From Candidatus Nitrotoga sp. HW29 (lineage in GTDB: Bacteria; Pseudomonadota; Gammaproteobacteria; Burkholderiales; Gallionellaceae), in assembly GCF_924101635.2 (NCBI RefSeq), contig NZ_CAKMAA020000028.1:1-58126 (forward strand): 58,126 bases of DNA, read 5' to 3'. A program made the translations under genes and the position numbers. Below the pieces are notes generated by a model. That model was not told where the DNA came from. It ran no database searches and saw only the letters and a program-made list of their open reading frames with translations. This document shows positions 28,437 through 37,322 of this stretch, piece by piece (within the stretch, counting starts at the first letter, position 1; every line of letters starts with the position of its first letter).

Positions 28437-28727
28437 ATGGACGAAACCACACGCAAAGACATTGCAGACTTGAACAGGAGATTCCTTTACCTTGCCAGGC
28501 AATCAGCCTCGGACGAACAACCTAATTTGCTGGCGGGCATGCCAAGGCTCGCGATTGAGCTAATCAAAAGCATGACGCTTGACGAGCTTGACGCACTTGC
28601 AGAAGACATGATCGCCCCATGTTTCACGTTCAAGTTTGACGATGCGACATTCCGCGCATTGGTTGAAAGAAAAACCACCAGACGCGCGTACATGACAAAC
28701 ATTCTCGTCGCGCAGTCACAGGTCTGA
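28437..28727 (+). CDS. FlhD-like (SetD/AcaD-type) transcriptional activator subunit
   Basis: A 96-residue protein with the FlhD helical pattern: IADLNRRFLYLARQSASDEQ, then ITKS-like MTLDELDALAEDMIAPCFTFKF and DDATFRALVE, matching the core of flagellar FlhD in order and spacing. In SXT ICEs and IncA/C plasmids FlhDC homologs (SetDC, AcaDC) are the master activators of transfer genes. Its position right before the transfer operon and its overlap with an FlhC-like gene support that role here. GGGGGAG precedes the ATG. Confidence 0.7.
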   Translation: MDETTRKDIADLNRRFLYLARQSASDEQPNLLAGMPRLAIELIKSMTLDELDALAEDMIAPCFTFKFDDATFRALVERKTTRRAYMTNILVAQSQV

Positions 28728-29245
28728 TGAATACCGACGACATCTTCATCAGAAACCATATCAGCGCTATTACGCTGGTTCGCGAGGGAATGCGCATTCC
28801 GCTTGTACATGCCATGACCGGGGTCGCTTGGCGATCTTTGCGCAAGATATGGCAAGACACGTATGGCGACGCCACGCCACTACCAGGAAGGATGCCTGGC
28901 AATACGCTTTCGTACATCAAGCAGGGGCAGACATCGCTCTTGTTGTCCACATTAGTGGCTGTGTATTTAACCGTAGAAAAGAGAGCAAACCCACCAGCCG
29001 CATCACAAGCCGAGATGTTCATTCAAGCGTGGGAATCAAGAAAATTCTTTACCAAAAGAGGAATGGCGATTGACATCAACGCGGCATGGTACGCAATTAG
29101 AGACGTAAAGGCCGAACTGGTGTCTTGGGGAAGATGCAAGCAATGCAAAGCGACGTACATCTTCGATACCGAGCTGAGGGAAACAAGTAAGTGCCCTTAT
29201 TGCGGTGAGCGAGACATAAAAATCATTGGACCGGGCAAGCAATGA
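28727..29245 (+). CDS. FlhC-like (SetC/AcaC-type) transcriptional activator subunit
   Basis: A 172-residue protein. The N-terminal part (HISAITLVREGMRIPLVHAM, AWRSLRKIWQDTYGDATPLP, GRMP) and the C-terminal zinc-binding segment (GRCKQCKATYIF, then SKCPYCG; two C-x2-C pairs about 17 residues apart) follow FlhC. Start and upstream stop overlap (TGATG), implying stoichiometric synthesis with the FlhD-like partner. It would bind DNA as a heteromer and activate the conjugation operon. The next gene overlaps it by 4 bases. Confidence 0.75.
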   Translation: MNTDDIFIRNHISAITLVREGMRIPLVHAMTGVAWRSLRKIWQDTYGDATPLPGRMPGNTLSYIKQGQTSLLLSTLVAVYLTVEKRANPPAASQAEMFIQAWESRKFFTKRGMAIDINAAWYAIRDVKAELVSWGRCKQCKATYIFDTELRETSKCPYCGERDIKIIGPGKQ

Positions 29246-29685
29246 GAAAAAAATTACCAACCATCGTTGTTTGTGTGATGTTTGCCCAGATCGCATATGG
29301 ACAGGCAGATAACGCCTGCTTTGAGCAAGCAGCGAAACGTTATCGCATCTCAGCTCAGATTTTGAGGTCAATCTCCCGCGTAGAGTCTGGTGGAAACCCG
29401 GCAGCATTCCACCGGAACGCAAATGGAAGTTGGGATATTGGACATATGCAGATCAACTCTGCCTGGCTGCCGACTCTTGCCAAATACGGGATCACCAAAG
29501 ATCGCTTAACAAATTCGTGCGTCAACACCCATGTCGGGGCTTGGATATTGGCAAACAATTTTCAACGTATGGGGTATGGATGGAACGCTGTTGGTGCATA
29601 CAACGCAAACTCGCCAGATAAAGCGGCCGCATACGCCAGAAAAGTTGCAGCAAACCTGCGTAACGAAGAGGTATCAATTGATTAA
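29242..29685 (+). CDS. Lytic transglycosylase (SLT domain), conjugation-associated
   Basis: A 147-residue exported protein with signal peptide (IVVCVMFAQIAYG, cleavage before QADN). The SLT fold is seen in FEQAAKRYRISAQILRSISRVESGGNP, where Glu of VES is catalytic, then SWDIGHMQINSAWL and VGAYNA. Such enzymes (VirB1, P19 and orf169 class) open peptidoglycan for the transfer channel. It overlaps the FlhC-like stop by 4 bases (ATGA) and is the first gene of the secretion run. Confidence 0.9.
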   Translation: MRKKLPTIVVCVMFAQIAYGQADNACFEQAAKRYRISAQILRSISRVESGGNPAAFHRNANGSWDIGHMQINSAWLPTLAKYGITKDRLTNSCVNTHVGAWILANNFQRMGYGWNAVGAYNANSPDKAAAYARKVAANLRNEEVSID

Positions 29686-30328
29686 GCGACGCGTAGCGGT
29701 CTTGATCTTGGCAATAGTATCTTCAACCCTGTTGGTGGGGTGTAATAACTTATCCAGAGAACATCCGGACAGAATCGTCAATGTCGATCCGAGCATCGGG
29801 TATCTGGACGGCAAATTCCGTATCTGCCGAGAAAATTGTCCGAAGCGCACAGAAAAAGTTTTGGATGATGCTGACTACGCAGTTATGCAAGCTCCACCGG
29901 TCAGCATCCAGCAATCCGAACCACCAATAACTCTGCCCGTCAGTATCGCAATACCTGCCAACGAACACGCCGACATTTTTATTGTGCAATTCGAGTTTGG
30001 CAAGAGCATACCGACCAGTAATGGGTACAAAACCATCGCCTTGCTGACCAAAGCAGCCAAACAAACAGCAGTCGCCATCGAGCTGATCGGCGAAACAGAC
30101 GATATCGGCACTCAAAAATACAACGACAAGCTGGCATCCAGGCGGATGAACTTTGTGGTGCGCTGGCTTAAATCACACGGGGTGAATGCCAGGATTTCTG
30201 TTGAAGCAAAAGGGGGATGCTGCCACCCGGCACCATACGACACTACAGAAACAGCGTTGCAGGAAAAGCGCCGTGTGCAAGCAAAAGTGCAGCAGACAAT
30301 CGAGAAAGGGGGACGCACCAGGAAATGA
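29678..30328 (+). CDS. OmpA-like lipoprotein of the transfer operon
   Basis: A 216-residue lipoprotein with hydrophobic N-terminus and lipobox LLVGC. The C-terminal 110 residues are an OmpA peptidoglycan-binding domain: IVQFEFGKSIPTSNGYKTIA, LIGETDDIGTQKYNDKLASR and RRMNFVVRWLKSHGV. The start is taken as TTG at 29678, overlapping the transglycosylase stop by 8 bases, with AGAGG upstream; no ATG gives a sensible leader. It probably anchors the transfer apparatus to the cell wall. Confidence 0.75.
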   Translation: MIKRRVAVLILAIVSSTLLVGCNNLSREHPDRIVNVDPSIGYLDGKFRICRENCPKRTEKVLDDADYAVMQAPPVSIQQSEPPITLPVSIAIPANEHADIFIVQFEFGKSIPTSNGYKTIALLTKAAKQTAVAIELIGETDDIGTQKYNDKLASRRMNFVVRWLKSHGVNARISVEAKGGCCHPAPYDTTETALQEKRRVQAKVQQTIEKGGRTRK

Positions 30329-30382
30329 TTATCGACAACCGTAGCAAACCAACTATTCAACAATTTACCAAAGGATTTAAGA

Positions 30383-30676
30383 ATGAAAAATAAATTGATC
30401 ATTTCGCGCATTGCCCTTCTGTGCGCGATGCTCGGCATTCCAGCTTTCGCCTTCGCCGGTACAACGGGGACAGAATTCCTGGCTCTGTACACCTGGATCA
30501 ACGGGGTGGTTACCGGTTACCTTGGTCGTGCCATCGCAATGGCATCGGTTGCCATTGGCGCGCTGATGTCTGTCGCTAAATCAAACCCAATTCCCATTCT
30601 TGTCGGAATCGGCTTTGCGATTTTCTTGCAATACACGCCAACGATCATCACCGGCATTTTGACCGCGACGATCTAA
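30383..30676 (+). CDS. traA: Type F conjugative pilin TraA
   Basis: A 97-residue prepilin: a long leader ending AFAFA, then a mature chain of about 72 residues (GTTGTEFLALYTWINGVVTG onwards) with two hydrophobic helices, AIAMASVAIGALMSVA and ILVGIGFAIFLQY, separated by a short basic loop with Lys. Size and layout match F-like/SXT-like pilins. AAAGGA is 7 to 8 bases before ATG. traL follows 10 bases later. Confidence 0.85.
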   Translation: MKNKLIISRIALLCAMLGIPAFAFAGTTGTEFLALYTWINGVVTGYLGRAIAMASVAIGALMSVAKSNPIPILVGIGFAIFLQYTPTIITGILTATI

Positions 30677-30686
30677 GGAAAATGCG

Positions 30687-30977
30687 ATGAATGAGACTGG
30701 CTATATTCCGCGCACATTGGACAAACAAGAGCAATTCCTGTTGTGGGATATAGACCAGTTCATCGTGGCCGTAATGCTTATCGGCATTGGTTTGTCATTG
30801 GGAATGATGGTCGGCGGGATTGTGAGTGGAAGTTTGGCAGCTTGGCAGTACGGCAAACTCAAAGCAGGAAAACACGCAAAGTTCGCTGTCCACTCAATTT
30901 ATTGGTGGATACCCAGCAGACTGTTTGTCAAAACTGCCATCACCCCCCCGTCACACGAACGCTATTTTTTGGGCTAA
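30687..30977 (+). CDS. traL: Conjugal transfer protein TraL
   Basis: A 96-residue small inner membrane protein of the F-type pilus assembly machine. It has the family start YIPRTLDKQEQFLLWDIDQF, one hydrophobic helix VAVMLIGIGLSLGMMVGGI, and the C-terminal WWIPSRLFVK segment before SHERYFLG. It is the VirB3 counterpart and lies between traA and traE as in F and SXT. Confidence 0.9.
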   Translation: MNETGYIPRTLDKQEQFLLWDIDQFIVAVMLIGIGLSLGMMVGGIVSGSLAAWQYGKLKAGKHAKFAVHSIYWWIPSRLFVKTAITPPSHERYFLG

Positions 30978-30980
30978 TCC

Positions 30981-31571
30981 GTGATTTCAGATAAATACAT
31001 TTCCACGAGTAGCAATAAATCCAGCGAGATCACTTTTCTCAGGCTGGCGGTAGGCGTTTTATTGCTCATTATTCTTGTTGAGGGAATGGTTCTGCAAAAA
31101 ACACTGGGTATGGAAAAGACGGTAATCGTTCCTCCGGTAATCGAGAAGAGTTTTTGGGTATCTGGCAACGAAGTATCCAAAAACTATCTTGAACAAATGG
31201 CCTACTGGTACGCGGGATTGGCATTGAACGTAACCCCTTCCACAGGGGAGTACCAGAAACAACAGTTTCTGCATTTCGCAACGCCATCCGACACCGGACG
31301 AATTGCCTCAGACATGGCATTGCGGCTCGACTTTTTGAGCAAAAACAACACATCCACTCTCTTTACAGCGCAAACATTGAATACGGATGAAAAATTGATG
31401 AAGGTGGCCATTGTTGGCGACTTGGACACCTTCGTGGGAGACAAGCGTGCAAGTGCCAGACGCACGGTGTTTGTTGTCGGTTTCAAGTATCTAAACGGGA
31501 GACTCTATGTCAGTGAATTCAAGGAAACAAACGAACAGGATATGTTTGGTACTGGCACTGCTGGTAAATAG
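30981..31571 (+). CDS. traE: Conjugal transfer protein TraE
   Basis: A 196-residue pilus assembly protein with an N-terminal membrane anchor (FLRLAVGVLLLIILVEGMVL) and a periplasmic NTF2-like domain: VIEKSFWVSGNEVSKNYLEQ, then DKLM-like TDEKLMKVAIVGDLDTFVG and RTVFVVGFKYLNGRLYVSEF. It is the VirB5/8-position component of F-type systems. Its 3' end overlaps traK by 65 bases in another frame. Confidence 0.9.
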   Translation: MISDKYISTSSNKSSEITFLRLAVGVLLLIILVEGMVLQKTLGMEKTVIVPPVIEKSFWVSGNEVSKNYLEQMAYWYAGLALNVTPSTGEYQKQQFLHFATPSDTGRIASDMALRLDFLSKNNTSTLFTAQTLNTDEKLMKVAIVGDLDTFVGDKRASARRTVFVVGFKYLNGRLYVSEFKETNEQDMFGTGTAGK

Positions 31572-32202
31572 TTTTCAGGCTGGGGCGGCACAGATTTTGT
31601 TTCAGGGATCGCCCACCGAATCAACAACCGCCACGGTATCTCGCAACGAGCCCAATCTGCTCAAGGTGGACGGTCGCAAGATCAAACGCGTCTATGGGAC
31701 AGAGGGCATGTTTACGGTAACGCCAGAGCAAGATACAGGTGTGGCTTGGCTAAAACCAATCACCGACAAACCACTGATGAGCATTTTTATTACCGACGAC
31801 ACGGGTCAGCACTACAAACTGCTGTTGAAGGTAGAAGACATCCCGGCAGAGACGATCATCATAAGGGACAGCAAAGGCCATGCCCAGCTATCCATGGGTA
31901 TTAAAAATGAGCCGCGAAATGAAGAAATTTTGAACACCATCATGGCGCTCCATGACGGAGAAGGCGACCCAAAAAGCGAGCTTATCCCATTGTGGAAAGG
32001 TATTAAATTCGAGCTTGTCAGGACACTTGATCTAAGAGGGTTGCGCGGGGAAGCGTACCAGCTGACAAACACATCAGACAAGCAAGTCGTCATGGATGAG
32101 CGTGAGTTTTACCGCGATGGTGTACAGGCCGTGTCGATCGAAAAAATAGTCCTGGAAACTGGTGATTCAACAGCAGTATTCGTCCTCAGCGAGGGCAAGT
32201 AA
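31507..32202 (+). CDS. traK: Conjugal transfer protein TraK (secretin-like)
   Basis: A 231-residue periplasmic/outer-membrane component of the core channel, VirB9 counterpart. The signal peptide is RICLVLALLVNSFQAGAAQ. Beta-rich N-domain: LLKVDGRKIKRVYGTEGMFT, PEQDTGVAWLKPITDKPLMS; C-terminal segment KGIKFELVRTLDLRGLRGEAYQ. The chosen ATG gives a full signal peptide at the cost of a 65-base overlap with traE; no later start preserves the leader. Confidence 0.88.
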   Translation: MSVNSRKQTNRICLVLALLVNSFQAGAAQILFQGSPTESTTATVSRNEPNLLKVDGRKIKRVYGTEGMFTVTPEQDTGVAWLKPITDKPLMSIFITDDTGQHYKLLLKVEDIPAETIIIRDSKGHAQLSMGIKNEPRNEEILNTIMALHDGEGDPKSELIPLWKGIKFELVRTLDLRGLRGEAYQLTNTSDKQVVMDEREFYRDGVQAVSIEKIVLETGDSTAVFVLSEGK

Positions 32203-33425
32203 TGTCCAAACTATCAGAGAAGCTCGCAAGCCTGACACCCAAAGCTCGCCAGTACATCATGCTCGGCGGGGTCGGGACGGTATTCCTGGGATTGGTGGCG
32301 GGTAGCGTTATGCTTTGGTATAACCAACCTGCAGCTCTGCCCAAACCAACGATTCAACAACAACCCACCAACATCTCGGCACCCGGATCATCGGTTGACC
32401 CCAAAGATGTCTGGATGACGCAATCCACCGCTCAAATGAAGCAGATGGATGATGTCATCAAGGACTTGAAACAGCAGATGACAGAAATGGGGACAAAGGC
32501 ATCAGCCGTATCATTAACTGATAAACAGCAGCAATCAATTCTGCCGCCGCTTCCGCCAATGCCACCCGCAGCAGCATCGCAACCGTTGTCTGGCTTAACG
32601 CCATCAACAGACAAGCTTGAGCCGCCCATGCCAGTTCCGCAACAAGATAGAGGGATCGCCTCTTTTGAAGTTAGCGGCAACCAAGAAGCGAAACAGGACC
32701 CGACATCATCGGACACAAAGAAGGGTTACGTGCCAGCCGGATCGTTCGTGCGTGTCGCCCTTCTGGGGGGTCTCGACGCACCAACGGGCGGACAAGCGCA
32801 AACCAACCCCCACCCAATTCTGATGCGCACTCAGGACAATGCATTTTTGCCAAACCGCTACCGATTTGAAATCAAGGAATGTTTCATCTTGGCATCCAGT
32901 TATGGCGACATCAGTTCCGAGCGAGCATTTGCCCGACTTGAGAATTTGTCATGTGTGCGTCGTGATGGCAAAGCAGTAGATATTGCGGTCAAGGGTTACG
33001 TCGTTGGCGAAGATGGAAAAGCAGGGATGCGGGGTAGGTTAATCAGCAAGCAAGGCCAGATACTGGCCAACGCATTGCTCGCTGGCATTGGCTCAGGGAT
33101 TGGGCAAGCGTTCCAGAATAGCGCGACCACACAATCCATCAACCCGCTTGGCTCAATTTCGACAGTCAATCAAGGGCAGCAATTCAAGAATGGGATCAGC
33201 TCCGGAGTGGGCAAAACACTCGACAGGCTCAGCCAGTATTACATCGATCTCGCAGAAAAATTGTTCCCGGTGATTGAAATTGATGCCGGGCGAACGGTTG
33301 AGGTGATTTTCACCAAAGGTTTTGCGTTTGGGGAAGGCCTTAATAGTGAACAAGAGGGGACATACACCGACATCTGGATGCGCGGCAGAAGGGCACTAAA
33401 TAAATCCATCGATCCATCTGAATAA
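32202..33425 (+). CDS. traB: Conjugal transfer protein TraB
   Basis: A 407-residue VirB10-like scaffold. One inner membrane helix (YIMLGGVGTVFLGLVAGSVMLW) is followed by a proline-rich, coiled-coil-prone stretch (residues about 45-150, PPLPPMPPAAAS) that spans the periplasm. The C-terminal barrel domain has YVPAGSFVRVALLGGLDAPT, NRYRFEIKECFILASSYGD, RAFARLENLSCVRRDG and GRTVEVIFTKG. The start overlaps the traK stop (TAATG). Confidence 0.92.
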   Translation: MSKLSEKLASLTPKARQYIMLGGVGTVFLGLVAGSVMLWYNQPAALPKPTIQQQPTNISAPGSSVDPKDVWMTQSTAQMKQMDDVIKDLKQQMTEMGTKASAVSLTDKQQQSILPPLPPMPPAAASQPLSGLTPSTDKLEPPMPVPQQDRGIASFEVSGNQEAKQDPTSSDTKKGYVPAGSFVRVALLGGLDAPTGGQAQTNPHPILMRTQDNAFLPNRYRFEIKECFILASSYGDISSERAFARLENLSCVRRDGKAVDIAVKGYVVGEDGKAGMRGRLISKQGQILANALLAGIGSGIGQAFQNSATTQSINPLGSISTVNQGQQFKNGISSGVGKTLDRLSQYYIDLAEKLFPVIEIDAGRTVEVIFTKGFAFGEGLNSEQEGTYTDIWMRGRRALNKSIDPSE

Positions 33426-33447
33426 TCAATTGATACAAGGAGAGCAC

Positions 33448-34176
33448 ATGAAGTTCAAGAGTTTAGTTATTGGTGTGGCCGCTGCTGCCATTTGCGTCAC
33501 GACCGTGTATGCCGCTGACAGTGAAGAAATTGCCATGGAAAAAATGTTGCATGGACTCTATCCAACAACGCAAATTACCGACGTGCATAAAACGGGAATA
33601 GGCGGACTTTTTGAAGTAGATATGGGCAAAAACATTGGCTACACAAACAGCGATGGTCGCCTCTTTATTTTTGGCCACATCTTCGACATGAAGACCCAGC
33701 AAGACCTGACGGCACAACGCCTCGACGAATTAAACGTGGTGAATTTCGCGGAGTTGCCGCTCAAGGATGCCATCAAGACTGTACGAGGGGATGGAAGTCG
33801 AATCCTGGCTATCTTTTCGGATCCAGATTGTCCTTATTGCAAGAAGCTGGAGCAAGAATTGCTCAAGCTGGACAACGTGACGATTTACACCTTCTTGTTT
33901 CCACTGGATGGACTCCACCCGGATGCGTCGAAAAAAGCAAAGTTGATCTGGTGTTCCACCGACAAATCGGCAGCTTGGCGCGACTATATGCTGCACGACA
34001 AATCGCCAGCGACCGACAAGCGCTGCGACAGCCCGATAGATCGTAATGTCCAGCTTGGACAAAAGCTCAATTTCAACGGCACGCCCACACTGGTAGCCGC
34101 TGATGGTCGCGTACTGCCAGGAGCGGCACCGATTGAGCAGATTGAAAAATGGCTAGTCGGCAAAGGAGGCAACTGA
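33448..34176 (+). CDS. dsbC: DsbC-type disulfide isomerase of the transfer operon
   Basis: A 242-residue periplasmic thiol isomerase. Signal peptide KSLVIGVAAAAICVTTVYA, an N-terminal dimerisation domain (MLHGLYPTTQITDVHKTGIG, GLFEVDMGKNIGYTNSDGR), and a thioredoxin-fold domain with active site SDPDCPYCKKLE and the cis-Pro segment NGTPTLVAADG. The start at MKFKSL is favoured by GGAGAG; a TTG six codons earlier is unlikely. DsbC within tra operons helps fold disulfide-rich pilus proteins and is also found in SXT. Confidence 0.92.
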   Translation: MKFKSLVIGVAAAAICVTTVYAADSEEIAMEKMLHGLYPTTQITDVHKTGIGGLFEVDMGKNIGYTNSDGRLFIFGHIFDMKTQQDLTAQRLDELNVVNFAELPLKDAIKTVRGDGSRILAIFSDPDCPYCKKLEQELLKLDNVTIYTFLFPLDGLHPDASKKAKLIWCSTDKSAAWRDYMLHDKSPATDKRCDSPIDRNVQLGQKLNFNGTPTLVAADGRVLPGAAPIEQIEKWLVGKGGN

Positions 34177-34685
34177 TGCGCTCCCCCATTGCAACCCTAT
34201 TGCTGTTCTGCATCTGGCTGTCCGGATGCAGCATGGTTGGTCTTGATGCCCAAAAATCGTTCTCCTGCAAAGCGCCACCTGGTATTAGCTGTTCTTCACT
34301 GTCTGGCGTCTATGCCAACGCGGTGGCGGACAATCTGCCGGGTTCGACCACGAAGCAAGTCACTGTTTATGGCAAAAATGATCAAGGGAAAAGTAAGGTT
34401 TTGGGTGAAGTACCCACAACCGGCACGCCCGTAATGAGTGTGCCAACAGTCTTGCGCGTGTGGATTGCCCCGTGGGAAGACAACAGAAAGGTGCTGCACG
34501 ATCAGTCATTCTTGTACGCTGTTGCAGACCTCGGTCACTGGCAAGCCGCCCACAGCAAGAAAAAAATCGCCGAGCAATACCGCGTATGGATGCCAGCCGC
34601 TAAGCAGACGCAACAATCTGAATCGCAGCCAGTGCAGCCGCAATACCAGATGCCTCAACCCCAGCAACCACAAACCGTAAACTAG
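34176..34685 (+). CDS. traV: Conjugal transfer lipoprotein TraV
   Basis: A 169-residue lipoprotein, VirB7 counterpart. The signal has lipobox LSGC (IATLLLFCIWLSGC). The mature part keeps the TraV cysteines FSCKAPPGISCSSLSGVYAN, the MSVPTVLRVWIAPWED segment and an RVWMPA tail, then a Gln/Pro-rich end (QPQYQMPQPQQPQ). The ATG overlaps the dsbC stop as TGATG. It anchors TraK/TraB to the outer membrane. Confidence 0.9.
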   Translation: MRSPIATLLLFCIWLSGCSMVGLDAQKSFSCKAPPGISCSSLSGVYANAVADNLPGSTTKQVTVYGKNDQGKSKVLGEVPTTGTPVMSVPTVLRVWIAPWEDNRKVLHDQSFLYAVADLGHWQAAHSKKKIAEQYRVWMPAAKQTQQSESQPVQPQYQMPQPQQPQTVN

Positions 34686-34686
34686 C

Positions 34687-37284
34687 ATGTCATTCGCCAC
34701 CACACTCAAGCGCGCATTCTTTCACGAGCGATACAGCCGGCCGGACGCTTTGCCGCGTAGTCTTATCGAACGCTTCGTTGCCATGCCGCGACTGACTGGC
34801 ATACTGCCCTACGTCGGTTGGCTATCTGACGAATGCATGTTTGTCCTGGATCAAGGCGGATTTGGGGTAACTGAACAGTTTTCTATTGGTTTTGCTATTG
34901 AGATAGCACCTCAGACTGGTGCGACGGACGAGATGGAAAAGATACTGTCCAGCTTGTTCATTTCATGCCCGGCAGAAACGGGTATTCAGGTATCACTTTA
35001 CGCCAGCCCCGACATCAGTCGAACGCTGCAAGCCCAGACGGCGTTGATTAAAAACGAAGAGCTCATTGGTATTGCCGAGCGCCGCAACAGGTACTACCAG
35101 AGCGGCACAGGCAAGTCTCTGTTAGCAAGCAACACCTACCTGCTCAGGGATTTCAGATGTGTCATCTCTGTATCCCTGCCGCTTTCGCCGTTTGCACCAA
35201 CAGAGGTAGAGGAAGCAATCAGGACGCGCGAGAGCATCCATGCAACGCTCAGGTCGGCCTACCTGGATGGGTTTGACTGGACACCGGATCACCTGCTGAA
35301 TTTTGTGGGCGACTTCTTCGATCACGAGCGGGTGTTCAATTCCGATGCGGATGCCCCCATTACTGATGTAAGGGACAAGCTGGTTGTGAAATACAACCCG
35401 GACCGAATAATGCGCGAACAATTATCTAACCGTGAGATTGCATCATGCATCAGTGATGAAGGCATACGGTTTTGCAAGAGCGGCGGAAAAGAAACGGTCA
35501 TGCAGCTTTTCTCCGTCAGAAACTACCCGAAGTACAGTCGATTAAATCACATGGGCAGCATGATCGGTGATCCTTATCAAACGGCTTTGTCCATGCCATG
35601 CACATTTTTAATCACGATGGGCGCGATTGTGCAAGACCACGAATCAGCAAGAACCTACGCGCAAATGAAATCGGCTCGAGCTACGCAGAACGCATCCTCG
35701 TACATGGCAAGATTTCAGCCAGACCTTCAAGATCGCAAGCGAGACTGGGATTCTGTGCTCAAGACCTTCGATGAAGGCAAGGGCACGGTGCGTATGTACC
35801 ACCAAATCTGCCTGCTATCGTCTGTTGAAGACGCATCACGCTCTGAGCACGCGGTCAGGGCAGTATGGCGTGCGCGAGGATATGACATTTCGCGCGACTA
35901 TTATCTGCAGCATCAGGCATTCGCCTCATCGCTGCCGATGACGCTAGCCAGGCCGATGCAACAAGACCTCAATACATTTGGCCGGGTATATACCAAGACC
36001 CTCGACAACGCGGTGATGACATCGCCGTTGATCGCCGAATGGAAAGGCACAAAGACCCCGCTGATTACTCTGTTCGGGCGGCGCGGACAAATCATGGGGT
36101 TTGACCTGTTTGACAACACGGGGGGCAACTACAATTTTGCAGTGGCCGCGCTATCCGGGTCTGGCAAGTCCGTATTCGTGAATGAAATGGCGTATCGCTA
36201 TCGTGCAGCCGGTTCCAAAGTCTGGATTATTGATGTGGGGCGCAGTTACAAAAACCTGTGCGAACTGATGGATGGCGAATTCATTGAATTTGCTGACGAG
36301 CGCCAAAACACGCTGTGTCTTAACCCGTTCTCGATGGTCAGGGACATCAATAACGACATGGAAATGTTGCTCCCGCTACTTGCAGAAATGGCGAGTCCGC
36401 GCGAGCCGCTAAACAATTTTTGTTATACCGCGCTCGCGTCCGCCATCAAGCAAGTATGGGAAGAAAAAGGCGGTGACACCACCATCACGGACATCTACGA
36501 CCTGCTGCGTACCGGGAAAATAAATGATGCAGCCGATAGAGAGTCGGAGCTGATGCATATGGCCGTGGCTCTCGAACCATACACAAAATATGGCGTATAT
36601 GCGAGTTACTTTGAGGGACGGGCAACGATTGAATTTACCAAGGACTTTATCGTTCTTGAGCTTGAGGAACTCAAAAGCAAAAAAGACCTTCAGGCGGTGG
36701 TAATGCAAATCATCATGTATCGGATTACCCAGGAAATGTATCTGGATCGCTCCAGGCGCAAGATCGTGATTATTGATGAGGCGTGGGACTTGATGGGTAG
36801 TGGCAGCAGCGGGCATTTCATCGAAGCTGGATATCGTCGTGCAAGAAAATATGGTGGGGCATTCGGCACTATTACTCAAAGCGTTGATGACTACTACAAG
36901 ACCGAGGCCAGCAAAGCGTCAATCAACAATGCGGACTGGCTGTTCTTGCTGCGGCAGAAGCCGGAAAACATAGATCGTCTGGGCAAAGAGGGAAAGCTCG
37001 TAATCGATGAATGGATGAAACGCCAGCTCTCGTCTATTACCACCGACCACGGTAATTATTCAGAAATCTTTGTGCATAGCCCCATGGGTTCTGGAATTGG
37101 GCGCTTACTGCTTGATCCGTTCTCGATGATGCTGTTTTCCACGCGCGCCGAAGATTTCGAGCGAATAAAAGTGATGCGCGAGCAAAACGGCATGACGACC
37201 GAACAAGCTATCGAGGTAATGCTTAATGAAAGAATTAAAAATGAGAGGCGCAAAGGAACGCGCGAGGACAGACGAAAAAGCTGA
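34687..37284 (+). CDS. traC: Type IV secretion ATPase TraC (VirB4-like)
   Basis: An 865-residue cytoplasmic motor for pilus assembly. The N-terminal TraC domain covers about 1-440. The ATPase part has Walker A AALSGSGKSVFVNE at about residue 490, WIIDVGRSYKNLCELMDGEFIE-type follow-on, and Walker B KIVIIDEAWDLMG at about 692, then the GGAFGTITQSVDDYY and LFLLRQKPENIDRL segments. Length equals family size. It starts one base past the traV stop. Confidence 0.95.
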   Translation: MSFATTLKRAFFHERYSRPDALPRSLIERFVAMPRLTGILPYVGWLSDECMFVLDQGGFGVTEQFSIGFAIEIAPQTGATDEMEKILSSLFISCPAETGIQVSLYASPDISRTLQAQTALIKNEELIGIAERRNRYYQSGTGKSLLASNTYLLRDFRCVISVSLPLSPFAPTEVEEAIRTRESIHATLRSAYLDGFDWTPDHLLNFVGDFFDHERVFNSDADAPITDVRDKLVVKYNPDRIMREQLSNREIASCISDEGIRFCKSGGKETVMQLFSVRNYPKYSRLNHMGSMIGDPYQTALSMPCTFLITMGAIVQDHESARTYAQMKSARATQNASSYMARFQPDLQDRKRDWDSVLKTFDEGKGTVRMYHQICLLSSVEDASRSEHAVRAVWRARGYDISRDYYLQHQAFASSLPMTLARPMQQDLNTFGRVYTKTLDNAVMTSPLIAEWKGTKTPLITLFGRRGQIMGFDLFDNTGGNYNFAVAALSGSGKSVFVNEMAYRYRAAGSKVWIIDVGRSYKNLCELMDGEFIEFADERQNTLCLNPFSMVRDINNDMEMLLPLLAEMASPREPLNNFCYTALASAIKQVWEEKGGDTTITDIYDLLRTGKINDAADRESELMHMAVALEPYTKYGVYASYFEGRATIEFTKDFIVLELEELKSKKDLQAVVMQIIMYRITQEMYLDRSRRKIVIIDEAWDLMGSGSSGHFIEAGYRRARKYGGAFGTITQSVDDYYKTEASKASINNADWLFLLRQKPENIDRLGKEGKLVIDEWMKRQLSSITTDHGNYSEIFVHSPMGSGIGRLLLDPFSMMLFSTRAEDFERIKVMREQNGMTTEQAIEVMLNERIKNERRKGTREDRRKS

Positions 37285-37322
37285 ACCAACCAGACCTGTA
37301 AATACTTTAATCAGAGATCAAT

